This document shows positions 28,420 through 37,459 of a stretch of DNA of 64,000 nt, piece after piece (position 1 is the first letter of the stretch; each line of letters starts with the position of its first letter). Location of the stretch: assembly GCF_047124445.1 (NCBI RefSeq), contig NZ_CP138921.1, positions 2,852,001-2,916,000 of the forward strand. Reading direction: 5' to 3'. This DNA is from Shimia sp047124445 (GTDB lineage: Bacteria > Pseudomonadota > Alphaproteobacteria > Rhodobacterales > Rhodobacteraceae). The notes under the pieces were generated by a model that was not told where the DNA came from, made no database searches, and saw nothing but the letters and a program-made list of their open reading frames with translations. The position numbers were made by a program, and so were the translations under genes.

Positions 28420-29127
28420 CTAATCTGCCAAATATGCGTTCAAAATTTGCATAAAATCGCGCCGGTCCAAACCGGCCTCAATAGGGGGGCCGATCTGCAC
28501 CTCAATCACCCCCGGATACTTCAACCACGTGCCCCGTGGCCAGACCGCACCCGAGGTCAAACGCACCGGCACCGCCGGCACACCGGCCAGTTGGTAGAGC
28601 ACACCGACCCCGGCTTGCAGCTCAGACTTCTCTTGCCGCCGGGTCCCACTGGGAAAGATCAGCAAACGCCGACCATCTTTGACTGCCGTCACGCCCGCGC
28701 GAAACCCTTCGCGCATCGCGTCGCCACCGGGTTCCACCGGAATATGCCCCAAAGCCCGCGCCACCGGCCCAAACACCGGATAGGAAAAAATCGGCTTCTT
28801 GGCGAACATCACTGGATAGTCAAACAGGGCATGAAAAAACAGCGTCTCCCAAGTGCTCTCATGCTGGGACGCAATCAGCACCGGCCCTTCCGGCACATTG
28901 TCCAGCCCCACAAGGCGGTAGTCGATGCCACATACGATCCGCAGCAGCCAGCGCAGAACCGACAAATACCCATCCGCCAGGCGCCGCCCCCCGTCCGGCG
29001 CGCAACGTTGAAACACCCACAGCAGCAAAAACGGCACCATGGCGATCGCAGCCAACCCGTAAAACAGCAGGCTTCGCACAAAGACGACAGGAAGGGACCG
29101 TTGCAGCCTATGCATAAGAATTCTCAA
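28420..29127 (-). CDS. 1-acyl-sn-glycerol-3-phosphate acyltransferase (PlsC-like)
   Basis: A 235-residue membrane acyltransferase predicted to acylate lysophosphatidate in phospholipid synthesis, or a related glycerolipid step. An N-terminal hydrophobic helix (SLLFYGLAAIAMVPFLLLWVF) is followed by the catalytic block. The block reads QHESTWET, so the usual HX4D acid is glutamate, and the second block is FPSGTRRQ instead of FPEGTR. Both variants also occur, from memory, in other alphaproteobacterial members, so the protein is probably active, but the substrate is uncertain. It diverges from tamA. Confidence 0.87.
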   Translation of the reverse strand: MRILMHRLQRSLPVVFVRSLLFYGLAAIAMVPFLLLWVFQRCAPDGGRRLADGYLSVLRWLLRIVCGIDYRLVGLDNVPEGPVLIASQHESTWETLFFHALFDYPVMFAKKPIFSYPVFGPVARALGHIPVEPGGDAMREGFRAGVTAVKDGRRLLIFPSGTRRQEKSELQAGVGVLYQLAGVPAVPVRLTSGAVWPRGTWLKYPGVIEVQIGPPIEAGLDRRDFMQILNAYLAD

Positions 29128-29300
29128 GACAATGTGCCTCTGTCATACGCCGGGATCATCGGATTGCCTAGCGCCACGTCGCCGATCCGCTGCAAAGTAT
29201 GTGATTGCCGTATGGCCACAGAGTCACGCTTGGTCTAGTCTGCCGATGAGGGGCAACGTTCTGCCTGTTGCCCAAGCATTTTGAAGAGTTTTTGGCGCGC

Positions 29301-31124
29301 ATGGGGGATGCTTTGCAGACAGGCGCACGACGGGTCCTATTTTCGGGCAAGGCCACGCTGTTGGCCACAACCCTGTGCGCCGGGCTGGCCCTGCCCGCAC
29401 AGGCGTTTGACATTCAACTGACAACCTCAAACGGTGACGAAGACCTGCAAGCACGCTTGCTGGCCGCTACCCTGACCTCTGCCGCCAAGGAAGAGGGCAG
29501 CAGTGATCCGCAGGACATCATTGCCGCTGCCCAATCCGACTACCGCCGCCTGGTCAGCACACTCTATTCCTTGGGGCACTTCAGCCCAAGCGTGTCCATC
29601 CGCGTGGACGGGCAAGAGGCGCACAACATCTCACCCTTCGCCACCAAATCCTCGGTGGGACAGGTGGTGTATCAGGTCGACCCCGGCCCGAACTTCAAAT
29701 TTGGCAAAACCGAAATCGCCCCCATTGTTCCAGCCACAGAACTGCCAGAGGGCTTTGCCCCCAACCAGCCCGCCAGCCTGCCGGAAATCGAAAACGCCGC
29801 CCGCGCTGGCGTGGACGGCTGGCGCGATGAAGGCCACGCCAAGGCCAAAGTCAGCGACCAGACCATCACCGCCGATCACCGCAAGGCCACGCTGGACGTC
29901 GATCTGACCATGGAACCCGGCCCCAAGCTGACCTTCGGCAAGCTGATCTATGAAGATCAATCCAACGTGCGCCCCGAACGGGTGCGTGAGATCGCCGACC
30001 TGCCGGAAGGCGAAACCTTCAGCCCACAAACCGTCGCCCAAGTCACCTCCCGTCTGCGCCGTACAGAAACCTTCCGCACCATCGACCTGCGCGAGGCTGA
30101 TGAACCCAACCCGGACGGCTCGCTGGATATGGAACTTGCGCTGGTGGACAACCCACCGCGCCGGATTGGCTTTGGTGCCGAACTCGAAAGTCGTGATGGC
30201 CTGAGCCTCTCGGCCTATTGGATGCACCGCAACCTCAATGGCGGGGGAGAGAACCTGCGTTTTGATTTCTCCATCGAAAATCTTGGCGCGCAAAACAGCG
30301 GCGTGAACTACAGCCTCGGCACGCGCTACTCCCGCCCGGCCACCTTTGGCGCCAACACCGCACTGACCTTGGGCGCCGAACTCAAGCAAGAAGACGAAGA
30401 CCTCTACTTCTTGCGCAGCCTGTCTCTGGGCGTTGGCGTAAAAACCATCCATTCAGAGCGGTTTGAGACCACCGCCGGTCTGGGTCTTTATTTCTCTGAC
30501 GTGGACGACAACTACGGCAAACGCCAACTGCATCTGATTGGGGTGCCGGTAACCACCAAGATGGACCGGCGTGACAACATCGCCAACCCGACCCGTGGAT
30601 ACTACATCGAGGGCAACGCCTTCCCCTATTATGGCTACGCCGAAGCGGACAGCGCCCTCTACCTCAAAGGCGATCTGCGCGGCTATCGTGGCTTTGGGGC
30701 AGACAATGGCGTGATCGCTGCGGGCCGTTTGCAATTTGGCACCATCCTGGGTCCCTCCATCCGCAACACCCCGCCCGACCTGTTGTTTTACTCCGGCGGC
30801 GGTGGCACCGTGCGTGGTCAGCCCTATCAGTCCAACTTCGTGACCGTAAATGGCATCGACAGCGGCGGCCTGTCCTTCCTAGGGCTTTCCGGTGAGATGC
30901 GGGTGAAAATCAACAATCACTTCTCCGCCGTGGCCTTCTATGACGCCGGTTTTGTTGGCGAGAAGTCAGACTTCAGCGGCGACGGCAAATGGCACTCGGG
31001 TGCTGGTCTGGGTGTGCGCTACAACACCGGATTTGGCCCCTTGCGCCTTGACCTCGCCGCGCCTGTAGAAGGCGACACCGGCGACGGCTTGCAACTCTAC
31101 ATCGGGATTGGACACGCTTACTGA
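29301..31124 (+). CDS. tamA: Outer-membrane assembly factor TamA (Omp85 family)
   Basis: An outer-membrane beta-barrel that works with TamB in moving proteins or lipids to the outer membrane. From the ATG at 29301 it has 607 residues; a TTG at 29268 would add 11, and neither has an ideal ribosome binding site, so the start is uncertain. A signal sequence (VLFSGKATLLATTLCAGLALPAQA) precedes three POTRA-like repeats (to about residue 270) and a C-terminal barrel with the Omp85 features GGGGTVRGQPYQ (the RGY-like motif) and the final strand. Its stop codon overlaps the tamB start by one base. Confidence 0.92.
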   Translation: MGDALQTGARRVLFSGKATLLATTLCAGLALPAQAFDIQLTTSNGDEDLQARLLAATLTSAAKEEGSSDPQDIIAAAQSDYRRLVSTLYSLGHFSPSVSIRVDGQEAHNISPFATKSSVGQVVYQVDPGPNFKFGKTEIAPIVPATELPEGFAPNQPASLPEIENAARAGVDGWRDEGHAKAKVSDQTITADHRKATLDVDLTMEPGPKLTFGKLIYEDQSNVRPERVREIADLPEGETFSPQTVAQVTSRLRRTETFRTIDLREADEPNPDGSLDMELALVDNPPRRIGFGAELESRDGLSLSAYWMHRNLNGGGENLRFDFSIENLGAQNSGVNYSLGTRYSRPATFGANTALTLGAELKQEDEDLYFLRSLSLGVGVKTIHSERFETTAGLGLYFSDVDDNYGKRQLHLIGVPVTTKMDRRDNIANPTRGYYIEGNAFPYYGYAEADSALYLKGDLRGYRGFGADNGVIAAGRLQFGTILGPSIRNTPPDLLFYSGGGGTVRGQPYQSNFVTVNGIDSGGLSFLGLSGEMRVKINNHFSAVAFYDAGFVGEKSDFSGDGKWHSGAGLGVRYNTGFGPLRLDLAAPVEGDTGDGLQLYIGIGHAY

Positions 31125-34100
31125 TGCGGTATCTTGCGCTTCTCCTCTGCCTGATCTGGCCCCTGACACTCTCCGCTCAAGACGCGGACCAGCAAGAGGC
31201 CAGTGACGAAGACAAGGGTATGCTGACCAACTTCCTGGAGGATGCCCTGTCCGGCGAAGGCCGCACGGTTGAGGTGATCGGCCTCAAAGGCGCGATCAGC
31301 TCTAACGCCACGGTAGAAGAGATTCGCATGTCAGACGCCGATGGCACCTGGCTGACCATGCGCGGCATGACGCTGAACTGGAACCGCCTCGCCGTGCTGC
31401 GCGGCAACATCAACGTCAACGAGCTGAGCGCAGACGAGATCATCCTCGCCCGCGCTCCAGCGCCAAACCCAAGCGCGCCCCCCACGGCAGAAGCCACGCC
31501 ATTTTCGCTGCCTGAACTGCCTGTCAGCATCAACATCCAGTCCCTGAAGGCTGACCGCATCACATTGGGTGAAAGTTTTCTGGGCGAAGAGCTCAACCTT
31601 TCCCTGAACGCGCGCCTGATCCTCGAAGGCGGCAGCGGCGAGGCGCTGTTGTCCGCCGCGCGGCTTGATGGCCCTGCCGCGCGTTTTGCATTGGATGGTG
31701 CCTTCTCCAACGAGACCCGCCAACTGCGCGTAGACCTGCAAGTACACGAAGACGCCGGCGGACTATTGGTGACCCAAGCCAAAATCCCCGGCGAGCCACC
31801 CATGGCGCTCACCGTTCTTGGCGAAGGCCCACTGGATGATTTCATTGCCGACATTCTGTTGACCAGCGACGGCGAACGGCGCCTGGCAGGCTCTGTCGAA
31901 CTGGCCACCGAGCCCGGCGCTACGCCGGAAGATACCCCCACACAGGTGGTCCGCGCCGATCTCGGCGGCAATATGGCGCCGCTCTTTGCGCCGGACTATA
32001 AAGATTTCCTGGGCGAAAACATCGGCTTCAGCACCCTGCTGCGCCGCTTTGGTGATGGCCGCATCACGCTGCAACAGCTTCTGCTCAGCTCGCGCTCCTT
32101 GAACCTGAACGGGGAAATGGCGATAGACGCAAACGGTCTGCCAGACAGCTTTGATCTCGACATCCAACTGCGCGACGACACTGGCAAACCCGTACTGCTG
32201 CCGCTCAAAGGCCCAAAGAATTACGTGCAAAGCGCCGAACTTGCGGCGAAGTTCAACCATGCGGATGGCGACCGCTGGACCCTCAGCGGCACCATGGATG
32301 AGGTGCAAACCGACACGCTCACGCTGGCCCGCGTGGCGCTGTTTGGCGAAGGCACCCTTCAAGAGACGCCCACTCCACGTGTCGAGGCACAATTGCAAAT
32401 GGGCATGCGGGGCCTCGAACTCTCGGACCCGGACCTTGCCAGGGTGGTCGGGGCCAACGGCGGCTTTCAAGGCGATGTGGTTTGGGAAAAAGGCGCTGGC
32501 GTGACCCTCTCCAATTACAGCCTGCGCACCAATAGCCTGGGCTCACAGGGCAACGTGCATGTCACCGGCAGCGGTCAGGACCTGACCATCGACACTGATG
32601 CCACACTTGAAGTTGCCGACATCTCCCTGTTTGCGCCATTTGCCAAGCGCGATCTCAGCGGCCGCTTGTCTGCGGTGCTCAACGGCGCGGTACTGCCGAT
32701 TTCCCAGAGCTTCGACCTGACACTCAGCGCCACAGGCCAAGACCTTGCCATTTCAGACGACCGCGCGGACGCCTTGCTGGCAGGTGAAAGCACGCTGAAA
32801 ATCTCGGCCAAACGCGATGAGACCGGCATCACCATCCGCGAAGCAGACGTGAAAACCGCTCAACTCTCCGCCTCAGGGTCTGGTACCCTTGCCAGCCAAA
32901 ACAGCGACCTCACCTTTGAAGCGGCGCTCAACGAGGTCGCCTTGCTGCTCGAAGGCGTGAATGGCCCCGCCACCGCCAAAGGCCGCGCCGTGCAAACCGG
33001 TGCGGATTGGGCCTTTGACCTCTCCGCCACCGCCCCGGCACAGACCACCGCCACCATCCGCGCCACGCTGCCACAATCCGGCAATGGCGCAGCTGACGTG
33101 GACCTCGAAGTCGGCCAGGTGCAGGTGTTTGTACCCGAATTGCCCGGCAAAGCGCGTATTCAAGCCTCTGCCGAACAAGCCCCCAACGGCTGGCAAGTCG
33201 CCTTCAACGGCACCGGCCCGTTTGACACCCGCGGCACAGGCAAAGGGTTGATTGATCCGGCAGGCAGCGCCAACGATTTTGAAGTAAGTGGCACCGTACC
33301 GCTTGCCGCCGCCAACGTCTTCCTACAACCCAACTCCATCCAAGGCATCGCCAACTATGACCTGCGCCTCAAGGGCGCACTGGGGCCGGAGGCCGTCACC
33401 GGTACCGTCACTTTGGGCGGCGCCCGCTTTGTGTTGCCTGACTTGCGTGTGGCCTTTGAGGACATTCGCGGCTCTGTTGGTCTCAACGGCCGTGCGGCGG
33501 ACCTCAACATCACCACGCAGTTCTCCGGCGGCGGCCAGATTGGTGTGAACGGCAACGTGGCCCTCGCACCGCCATTCTCCGCCAACCTGCCGGTCACCCT
33601 GACCGACATCATCATCCAACAGGGGCAGCTTCTGAAAACCGAGGTGGATGGCACCATCACCCTCTCCGGCCCCCTCACCGGCGGCGGTAACATCGCGGGC
33701 AACATCGTGCTCGGCAAAACCGACATCCACGTCACGCCGGTTGGACTCGCAGGCGCAGGGCCAATCCCTGACATCCGCCACATCAACGAGCCGTCCAAAG
33801 TGCGCCTGACACGCGACCGCGCGGGCCTCATCGCCAAAGAAAAAGGTGGCTCCTCCGCCCCGCCTTTTGGTCTCGACATCAACATTCAAACCGGCGAGCG
33901 CATCGCCGTTCGGGGCCTTGGCCTGAATGCAGACTTCAACGGCGGCATGCAAATTGGCGGCACCACCAATGACATCCGCCCCAATGGCGAGATCGACCTG
34001 ATCCGCGGCCGCCTGTCCTTCCTGTCCAAAAACTTCGAACTGGACGAAGGCCGCATCTCCATGTTGGGCGATCTGGTCCCGACCATGCGCGTGGTCGCGA

Positions 34101-34552
34101 TTTCTGAACAACCCGACGCAACCATCTACGTGATCCTGGATGGCCGCCTCGACGATCCCAAGATTGAGCTCGAAAGCGACCCGGACCTGCCCGAGGACGA
34201 GGTGCTCTCCCAACTGCTGTTTGGCCGCGACCTCTCCAGTATCTCCGCCCTGCAAGCCGCGCAACTGGCCGCCGCTTTGGCGCAACTCTCTGGCGCTGGC
34301 CCACAAGGCCCGCGTTTGGGTGAAAATTCCGGTCTGGATGACCTTGGACTGACTTTTGATGAATCCGGCACGCCCGGTTTGCGCGCCGGCAAATACATCA
34401 ACGAAAACGTCTACACAGAGGTTGGCGTGGACAGCAAAGGCAAAAGCTCGATCAGCCTCAACCTCGACGTCTCCGACAGCCTGACGGTGAAAGGCAAGGT
34501 CGGCTCTGATGATGACACCGGCATCGGCATCTTCTTCCAGCGCGACTATTAA
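31124..34552 (+). CDS. tamB: Translocation/assembly module TamB (AsmA-like/DUF490)
   Basis: A 1142-residue inner-membrane-anchored periplasmic bridge protein partnering with TamA, now thought to carry lipids between membranes. The N-terminal hydrophobic segment MRYLALLLCLIWPLTLSAQ anchors it; the long middle is a repetitive beta-rich groove, and the C-terminal DUF490 domain has the characteristic region NGEIDLIRGRLSFLSKNFELDEGRISMLGD and ends in the signature VKGKVGSDDDTGIGIFFQRDY. The ATG overlaps the tamA TGA, a tight co-translational link. It converges on the tetR gene six bases away. Confidence 0.95.
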   Translation: MRYLALLLCLIWPLTLSAQDADQQEASDEDKGMLTNFLEDALSGEGRTVEVIGLKGAISSNATVEEIRMSDADGTWLTMRGMTLNWNRLAVLRGNINVNELSADEIILARAPAPNPSAPPTAEATPFSLPELPVSINIQSLKADRITLGESFLGEELNLSLNARLILEGGSGEALLSAARLDGPAARFALDGAFSNETRQLRVDLQVHEDAGGLLVTQAKIPGEPPMALTVLGEGPLDDFIADILLTSDGERRLAGSVELATEPGATPEDTPTQVVRADLGGNMAPLFAPDYKDFLGENIGFSTLLRRFGDGRITLQQLLLSSRSLNLNGEMAIDANGLPDSFDLDIQLRDDTGKPVLLPLKGPKNYVQSAELAAKFNHADGDRWTLSGTMDEVQTDTLTLARVALFGEGTLQETPTPRVEAQLQMGMRGLELSDPDLARVVGANGGFQGDVVWEKGAGVTLSNYSLRTNSLGSQGNVHVTGSGQDLTIDTDATLEVADISLFAPFAKRDLSGRLSAVLNGAVLPISQSFDLTLSATGQDLAISDDRADALLAGESTLKISAKRDETGITIREADVKTAQLSASGSGTLASQNSDLTFEAALNEVALLLEGVNGPATAKGRAVQTGADWAFDLSATAPAQTTATIRATLPQSGNGAADVDLEVGQVQVFVPELPGKARIQASAEQAPNGWQVAFNGTGPFDTRGTGKGLIDPAGSANDFEVSGTVPLAAANVFLQPNSIQGIANYDLRLKGALGPEAVTGTVTLGGARFVLPDLRVAFEDIRGSVGLNGRAADLNITTQFSGGGQIGVNGNVALAPPFSANLPVTLTDIIIQQGQLLKTEVDGTITLSGPLTGGGNIAGNIVLGKTDIHVTPVGLAGAGPIPDIRHINEPSKVRLTRDRAGLIAKEKGGSSAPPFGLDINIQTGERIAVRGLGLNADFNGGMQIGGTTNDIRPNGEIDLIRGRLSFLSKNFELDEGRISMLGDLVPTMRVVAISEQPDATIYVILDGRLDDPKIELESDPDLPEDEVLSQLLFGRDLSSISALQAAQLAAALAQLSGAGPQGPRLGENSGLDDLGLTFDESGTPGLRAGKYINENVYTEVGVDSKGKSSISLNLDVSDSLTVKGKVGSDDDTGIGIFFQRDY

Positions 34553-34558
34553 ACCAGC

Positions 34559-35179
34559 TTAAGCCTCGGTCCGCACCCCGTGCAGACACAGCCGGTGCAC
34601 CAGCTCCCGCATCTCGTCGGTCAGCGTCACGCCCAGTGAACGCTGCCATTTCAGCGTATTACGCACACCGCCACCGATGTAGCCACCAATCACGCCAACA
34701 TCGCCTGCGATCACCCAGCCCTCGTCCTGCAACTGCCGCAGCAGGCCCGCGATAAAATCCGATGTTCGGTTGAAACTGTCGAGCACCTCGTCACGCGGCA
34801 ACAAGGGCACATTGGACAGATACTCATGCAGGTCAGCGTGGTTCTCATTGTACCAAACAAAGTCAATCTGCCGATCGATGTAGGCCTTTAGCCGCTCTGG
34901 TGCAGGCAGGCTCGGATCGTCGCCAGCCACCAACGCTTGTTCCACAATCGCGCCCAACTCTTCATAGACTGCACGGATCAGCACATCTTTGTTTTCGAAA
35001 TGATTATAGAGCGACCCGGTCGCAACCCCGGCCTGCTTGGCAATCTTGCTCATCGACGCTTGTGTGCCATGTGCCACCAGCATCGCTGCGGTGGCGTCTA
35101 AAATCTTCTCGCGCATGTGGCTCGGTGTCCCGTTGGCTGGCTTTATTGGCGCAGTGAACAGATGTTCACTTTGCGCCAT
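34559..35179 (-). CDS. TetR-family transcriptional regulator
   Basis: A 206-residue regulator with the TetR helix-turn-helix ILDATAAMLVAHGTQASMSKIAKQAGVATGSLYNHFENKDVLI near residues 23-66 and a variable all-helical ligand domain. I start at MAQSEHLF; a shorter start at MREKILD is also possible. Neighbouring genes do not identify its target. An inverted repeat ACATT-N5-AATGT lies 53 bases upstream of the start, a plausible autoregulatory site. Confidence 0.88.
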   Translation of the reverse strand: MAQSEHLFTAPIKPANGTPSHMREKILDATAAMLVAHGTQASMSKIAKQAGVATGSLYNHFENKDVLIRAVYEELGAIVEQALVAGDDPSLPAPERLKAYIDRQIDFVWYNENHADLHEYLSNVPLLPRDEVLDSFNRTSDFIAGLLRQLQDEGWVIAGDVGVIGGYIGGGVRNTLKWQRSLGVTLTDEMRELVHRLCLHGVRTEA

Positions 35180-35232
35180 GCACCCTAGGGGGAGCGGCCT
35201 GCGCAAACAAGGCCCTCGTCAGGACCCAATAA

Positions 35233-35247
35233 ACATTGGACAAATGT
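35233..35247. promoter_or_regulatory. Candidate operator upstream of tetR
   Basis: ACATT-GGACA-AATGT is an inverted repeat in the gap between the TetR gene and the cysteine-synthase-like gene. The adjacent ATTGGA motif recurs 15 bases further on. Confidence 0.3.
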
Positions 35248-35287
35248 ATATTGGATACAATTATGGCATGTCGAGAAATACCGGCCC

Positions 35288-36244
35288 TTAATCCCACAAA
35301 TCGGTCGACAGGTATTTGAGCCCGCTGTCGCAGATCACCACTGCAACGACCCCGCCTTTTTCCGGCCCTGCCAAAAGCTGCAACGCGGCTGCGACATTGG
35401 CCCCCGCAGAGAACCCACCAAAGACACCCTCTTCCTTGGCCAAAGCCTGCGCCGTGGTCCGCGCCATATCCCCATCCACGGTCAGGTAGCCGTCAACAGA
35501 CACATCTTGCAGGAAGTCCAACTCCGCCATGCTGTAGCCCCCGCCCTGGATAGGATGATCCGGCGCAGTCACCTCTGCACCAGCCAAAGCGGCCGCCCCT
35601 TCCGGCTCCACCAAATAGCCGCGCACCTCAGGGTTCTTGGCCCGCAACCCCGCAATTGTGCCGCCATAGGTCCCGCCAGACCCGGCAAAATCCGCAAATG
35701 CTGTTACCAGACCGTCGCTATCGGCCCAAATCTCGGGCGCCGTGGTTTCATAATGCGCCGCCGCATTGCCCGCGTGATGGAACTGATCCGCCCGAAACGC
35801 CCCACGCGCCGCCACAATCTCCTGTGCCACCCGATCCACCTCTGCCAAGTCTGCGCCAGACACCCGCCCCGGCGTCGACCCCGGCAATTGATCCACAAGC
35901 ACGACCTCCGCGCCCAGCGCTGCCATCATACGCGCCCGCTCCACCGAGTTGCCCCGGCTCATCACTGCCACAAAAGGGAAACCCATCAACCCGCAGACGA
36001 TCGCCAACCCCGTGCCCATATTGCCGCTGGTCAACTCCACCACGGTCTGACCGGGCCGCAACGATCCATCCGCTACCGCCCGTTCAATAATCCCCTTGGC
36101 TGCCCGATCTTTCTTGGAAAACCCCGGGTTCAAATAATCCAGCTTCGCCAAGATACGCCCGTCCAGCCCACGCGCCGCCACCATGCGATCCAGCCACACA
36201 GAGGGCGTTCCGCCAATCACATCCAACATTGAGTTCGCAGCCAT
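35288..36244 (-). CDS. PLP-dependent cysteine synthase family protein
   Basis: A 318-residue fold-type II PLP enzyme related to O-acetylserine sulfhydrylase (CysK/CysM) and cystathionine beta-synthase. The PLP lysine is in NPGFSKKDRAAKG near residue 45, the substrate-phosphate loop is ELTSGNMGTGLAIVCGLMG, and the cofactor loop is GSGGTYGGTIAGL. The core matches cysteine synthase homologues, but the substrate loop differs from classical CysK, so an alternative amino-acid substrate is possible. I use the ATG at 36244, with GGGA seven bases upstream; an in-frame TTG 21 bases earlier has worse spacing. It is followed by TetR and preceded by a GNAT gene. Confidence 0.85.
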   Translation of the reverse strand: MAANSMLDVIGGTPSVWLDRMVAARGLDGRILAKLDYLNPGFSKKDRAAKGIIERAVADGSLRPGQTVVELTSGNMGTGLAIVCGLMGFPFVAVMSRGNSVERARMMAALGAEVVLVDQLPGSTPGRVSGADLAEVDRVAQEIVAARGAFRADQFHHAGNAAAHYETTAPEIWADSDGLVTAFADFAGSGGTYGGTIAGLRAKNPEVRGYLVEPEGAAALAGAEVTAPDHPIQGGGYSMAELDFLQDVSVDGYLTVDGDMARTTAQALAKEEGVFGGFSAGANVAAALQLLAGPEKGGVVAVVICDSGLKYLSTDLWD

Positions 36245-36282
36245 GTGAAATTCCCAATCTGCCAATTGCCTTTAAAAACGCT

Positions 36283-36900
36283 CTAAGGCCGTCCCATCCA
36301 GCAGGTGTTCTCCGCAAACGTCCCGTCCGGCTGACGCAACCGTTCAAACCCCATCGCCTGCCAAAAGGCGATACCACCGTCATTCTTCGGGTCCGCGCCA
36401 ATATGCACCGGCCCCACACCCAATGCCTGCGCCACAGTCAGCCAGGTTTCAAACAGCCGCCGCCCCAGTCCGCCGCCACGCGCTTCCGGCATCAGGTTCA
36501 TATGCATATGCGCTGGATATGGATCGGCCACATAGTCCGGCGTGGGCACCGGATGGTGTATCCAATCGGCCCGCTTCTCATCCTCGGACCACGCTGCCCG
36601 CTGGTCCACATCAGGGGCACGATATTGCCCTCGCAAGGCGGGCCACCATGCCTCCTCAAGCTGCGCCTCATAGGCTCGACTGTCGACCACGCCACAGACA
36701 TAACCCGCGACCTGCCCGTCAACCTCGGCGACAAACACCAATTCCGGCGCCAAAACCACGTAAGGCGCCGTGTAGATATGTCCGAGCATTTTAGGATCTT
36801 GGTAGAGCGGCGTTGCATCGTCCCCGGCCACGCCGGTTTGCACCACCATCTCATACAGCCGCTCTTGATCGGCCAAAGTTGCCGGTCGGATCACACCCAT
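36283..36900 (-). CDS. GNAT family N-acetyltransferase
   Basis: A 205-residue acetyltransferase that transfers acetyl from acetyl-CoA to an unknown amine. The core GNAT strand and acetyl-CoA loop appear as MHMNLMPEARGGGLGRRLFETWL (R/Q-x-x-G-x-G/A type loop) followed by GVGPVHIGADPKNDGGIAFWQAMGFERL, the usual final helix-strand. It has no recognisable extra domain. It is 38 bases upstream of the cysteine-synthase-like gene on the same strand, so the two may be co-transcribed. Confidence 0.87.
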   Translation of the reverse strand: MGVIRPATLADQERLYEMVVQTGVAGDDATPLYQDPKMLGHIYTAPYVVLAPELVFVAEVDGQVAGYVCGVVDSRAYEAQLEEAWWPALRGQYRAPDVDQRAAWSEDEKRADWIHHPVPTPDYVADPYPAHMHMNLMPEARGGGLGRRLFETWLTVAQALGVGPVHIGADPKNDGGIAFWQAMGFERLRQPDGTFAENTCWMGRP

Positions 36901-36960
36901 GTCCTGCCTCCTGAAACGCAGAATCGTTGTAGCAACCTCACACGTTTTACGCGAGAAATC

Positions 36961-37236
36961 TTAGGCCCGCTGCGGCATCCAACGCTGGAACGCACCAACG
37001 GTCGCCCCAATCATAACGCCAAGCCCATAGGCACCCGGACCACCCAGATCAAACCGGAAGTCCACAATTACCCCTTGCGGCACGTAGAACCCGTAAGCCA
37101 GCGCAGGCACAGCGGCCAAAAGCAGTAACATAAACCCAGCTGTTGGGTCTTTGCGGTTGATGTTTTTGGCCACCAACAGCGCTCCAATGGCCGCTGGCAA
37201 GGCAATTACAAGAATGATGTAGAAAGCAATAAGCAT
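36961..37236 (-). CDS. Small membrane protein of unknown function
   Basis: A 91-residue protein with two or three hydrophobic helices (MLIAFYIILVIALPAAIGALLVA, GFMLLLLAAVPALAYGFYV and LGVMIGATVGAF). I choose the ATG at 37236 because AAAGGAG precedes it at the right distance; an in-frame upstream start would add 38 charged residues without a site. No family is recognised. It is on the minus strand beside the nitroreductase-MarR operon and separated from it by a control region that could be shared. Confidence 0.72.
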   Translation of the reverse strand: MLIAFYIILVIALPAAIGALLVAKNINRKDPTAGFMLLLLAAVPALAYGFYVPQGVIVDFRFDLGGPGAYGLGVMIGATVGAFQRWMPQRA

Positions 37237-37401
37237 GTCAGAAGTCTCCTTTTGCGGAGCGATGGCGAGTGCCTTGGCTTTGGCCTCTCGGAGGCGGGAC
37301 CGTGCCCCTTTCCTCAATGCGTAAATGGGGGCGCTGCACCCGTTTTTCAATAGTACGCTTGTTAAATTCCTTTCGCGACACCCTCAAGATAGGCTTCCCG
37401 C

Positions 37402-37429
37402 TTGACTTAGTACGACTTCGCACTATTTA
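37402..37429 (+). promoter_or_regulatory. Promoter of the nitroreductase-marR operon
   Basis: TTGACT (37402-37407) and TATTTA (37424-37429) are 16 bases apart. The -10 is 30 bases upstream of the ATG. Confidence 0.6.
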
Positions 37430-37443
37430 GTACGACATCGCAC
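37407..37443. promoter_or_regulatory. Two direct operator repeats over the nitroreductase promoter
   Basis: TTAGTACGACTTCGCAC (37407-37423) and TTAGTACGACATCGCAC (37427-37443) differ at one base and repeat with a 20-bp period, two helical turns. Each holds an imperfect dyad GTACGA-N2-TCGCAC. The first fills the -35/-10 spacer, the second starts within the -10 and runs downstream. The MarR protein encoded in the same operon is the likely ligand. Confidence 0.6.
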
Positions 37444-37459
37444 AAACTGAGGTCACCCT

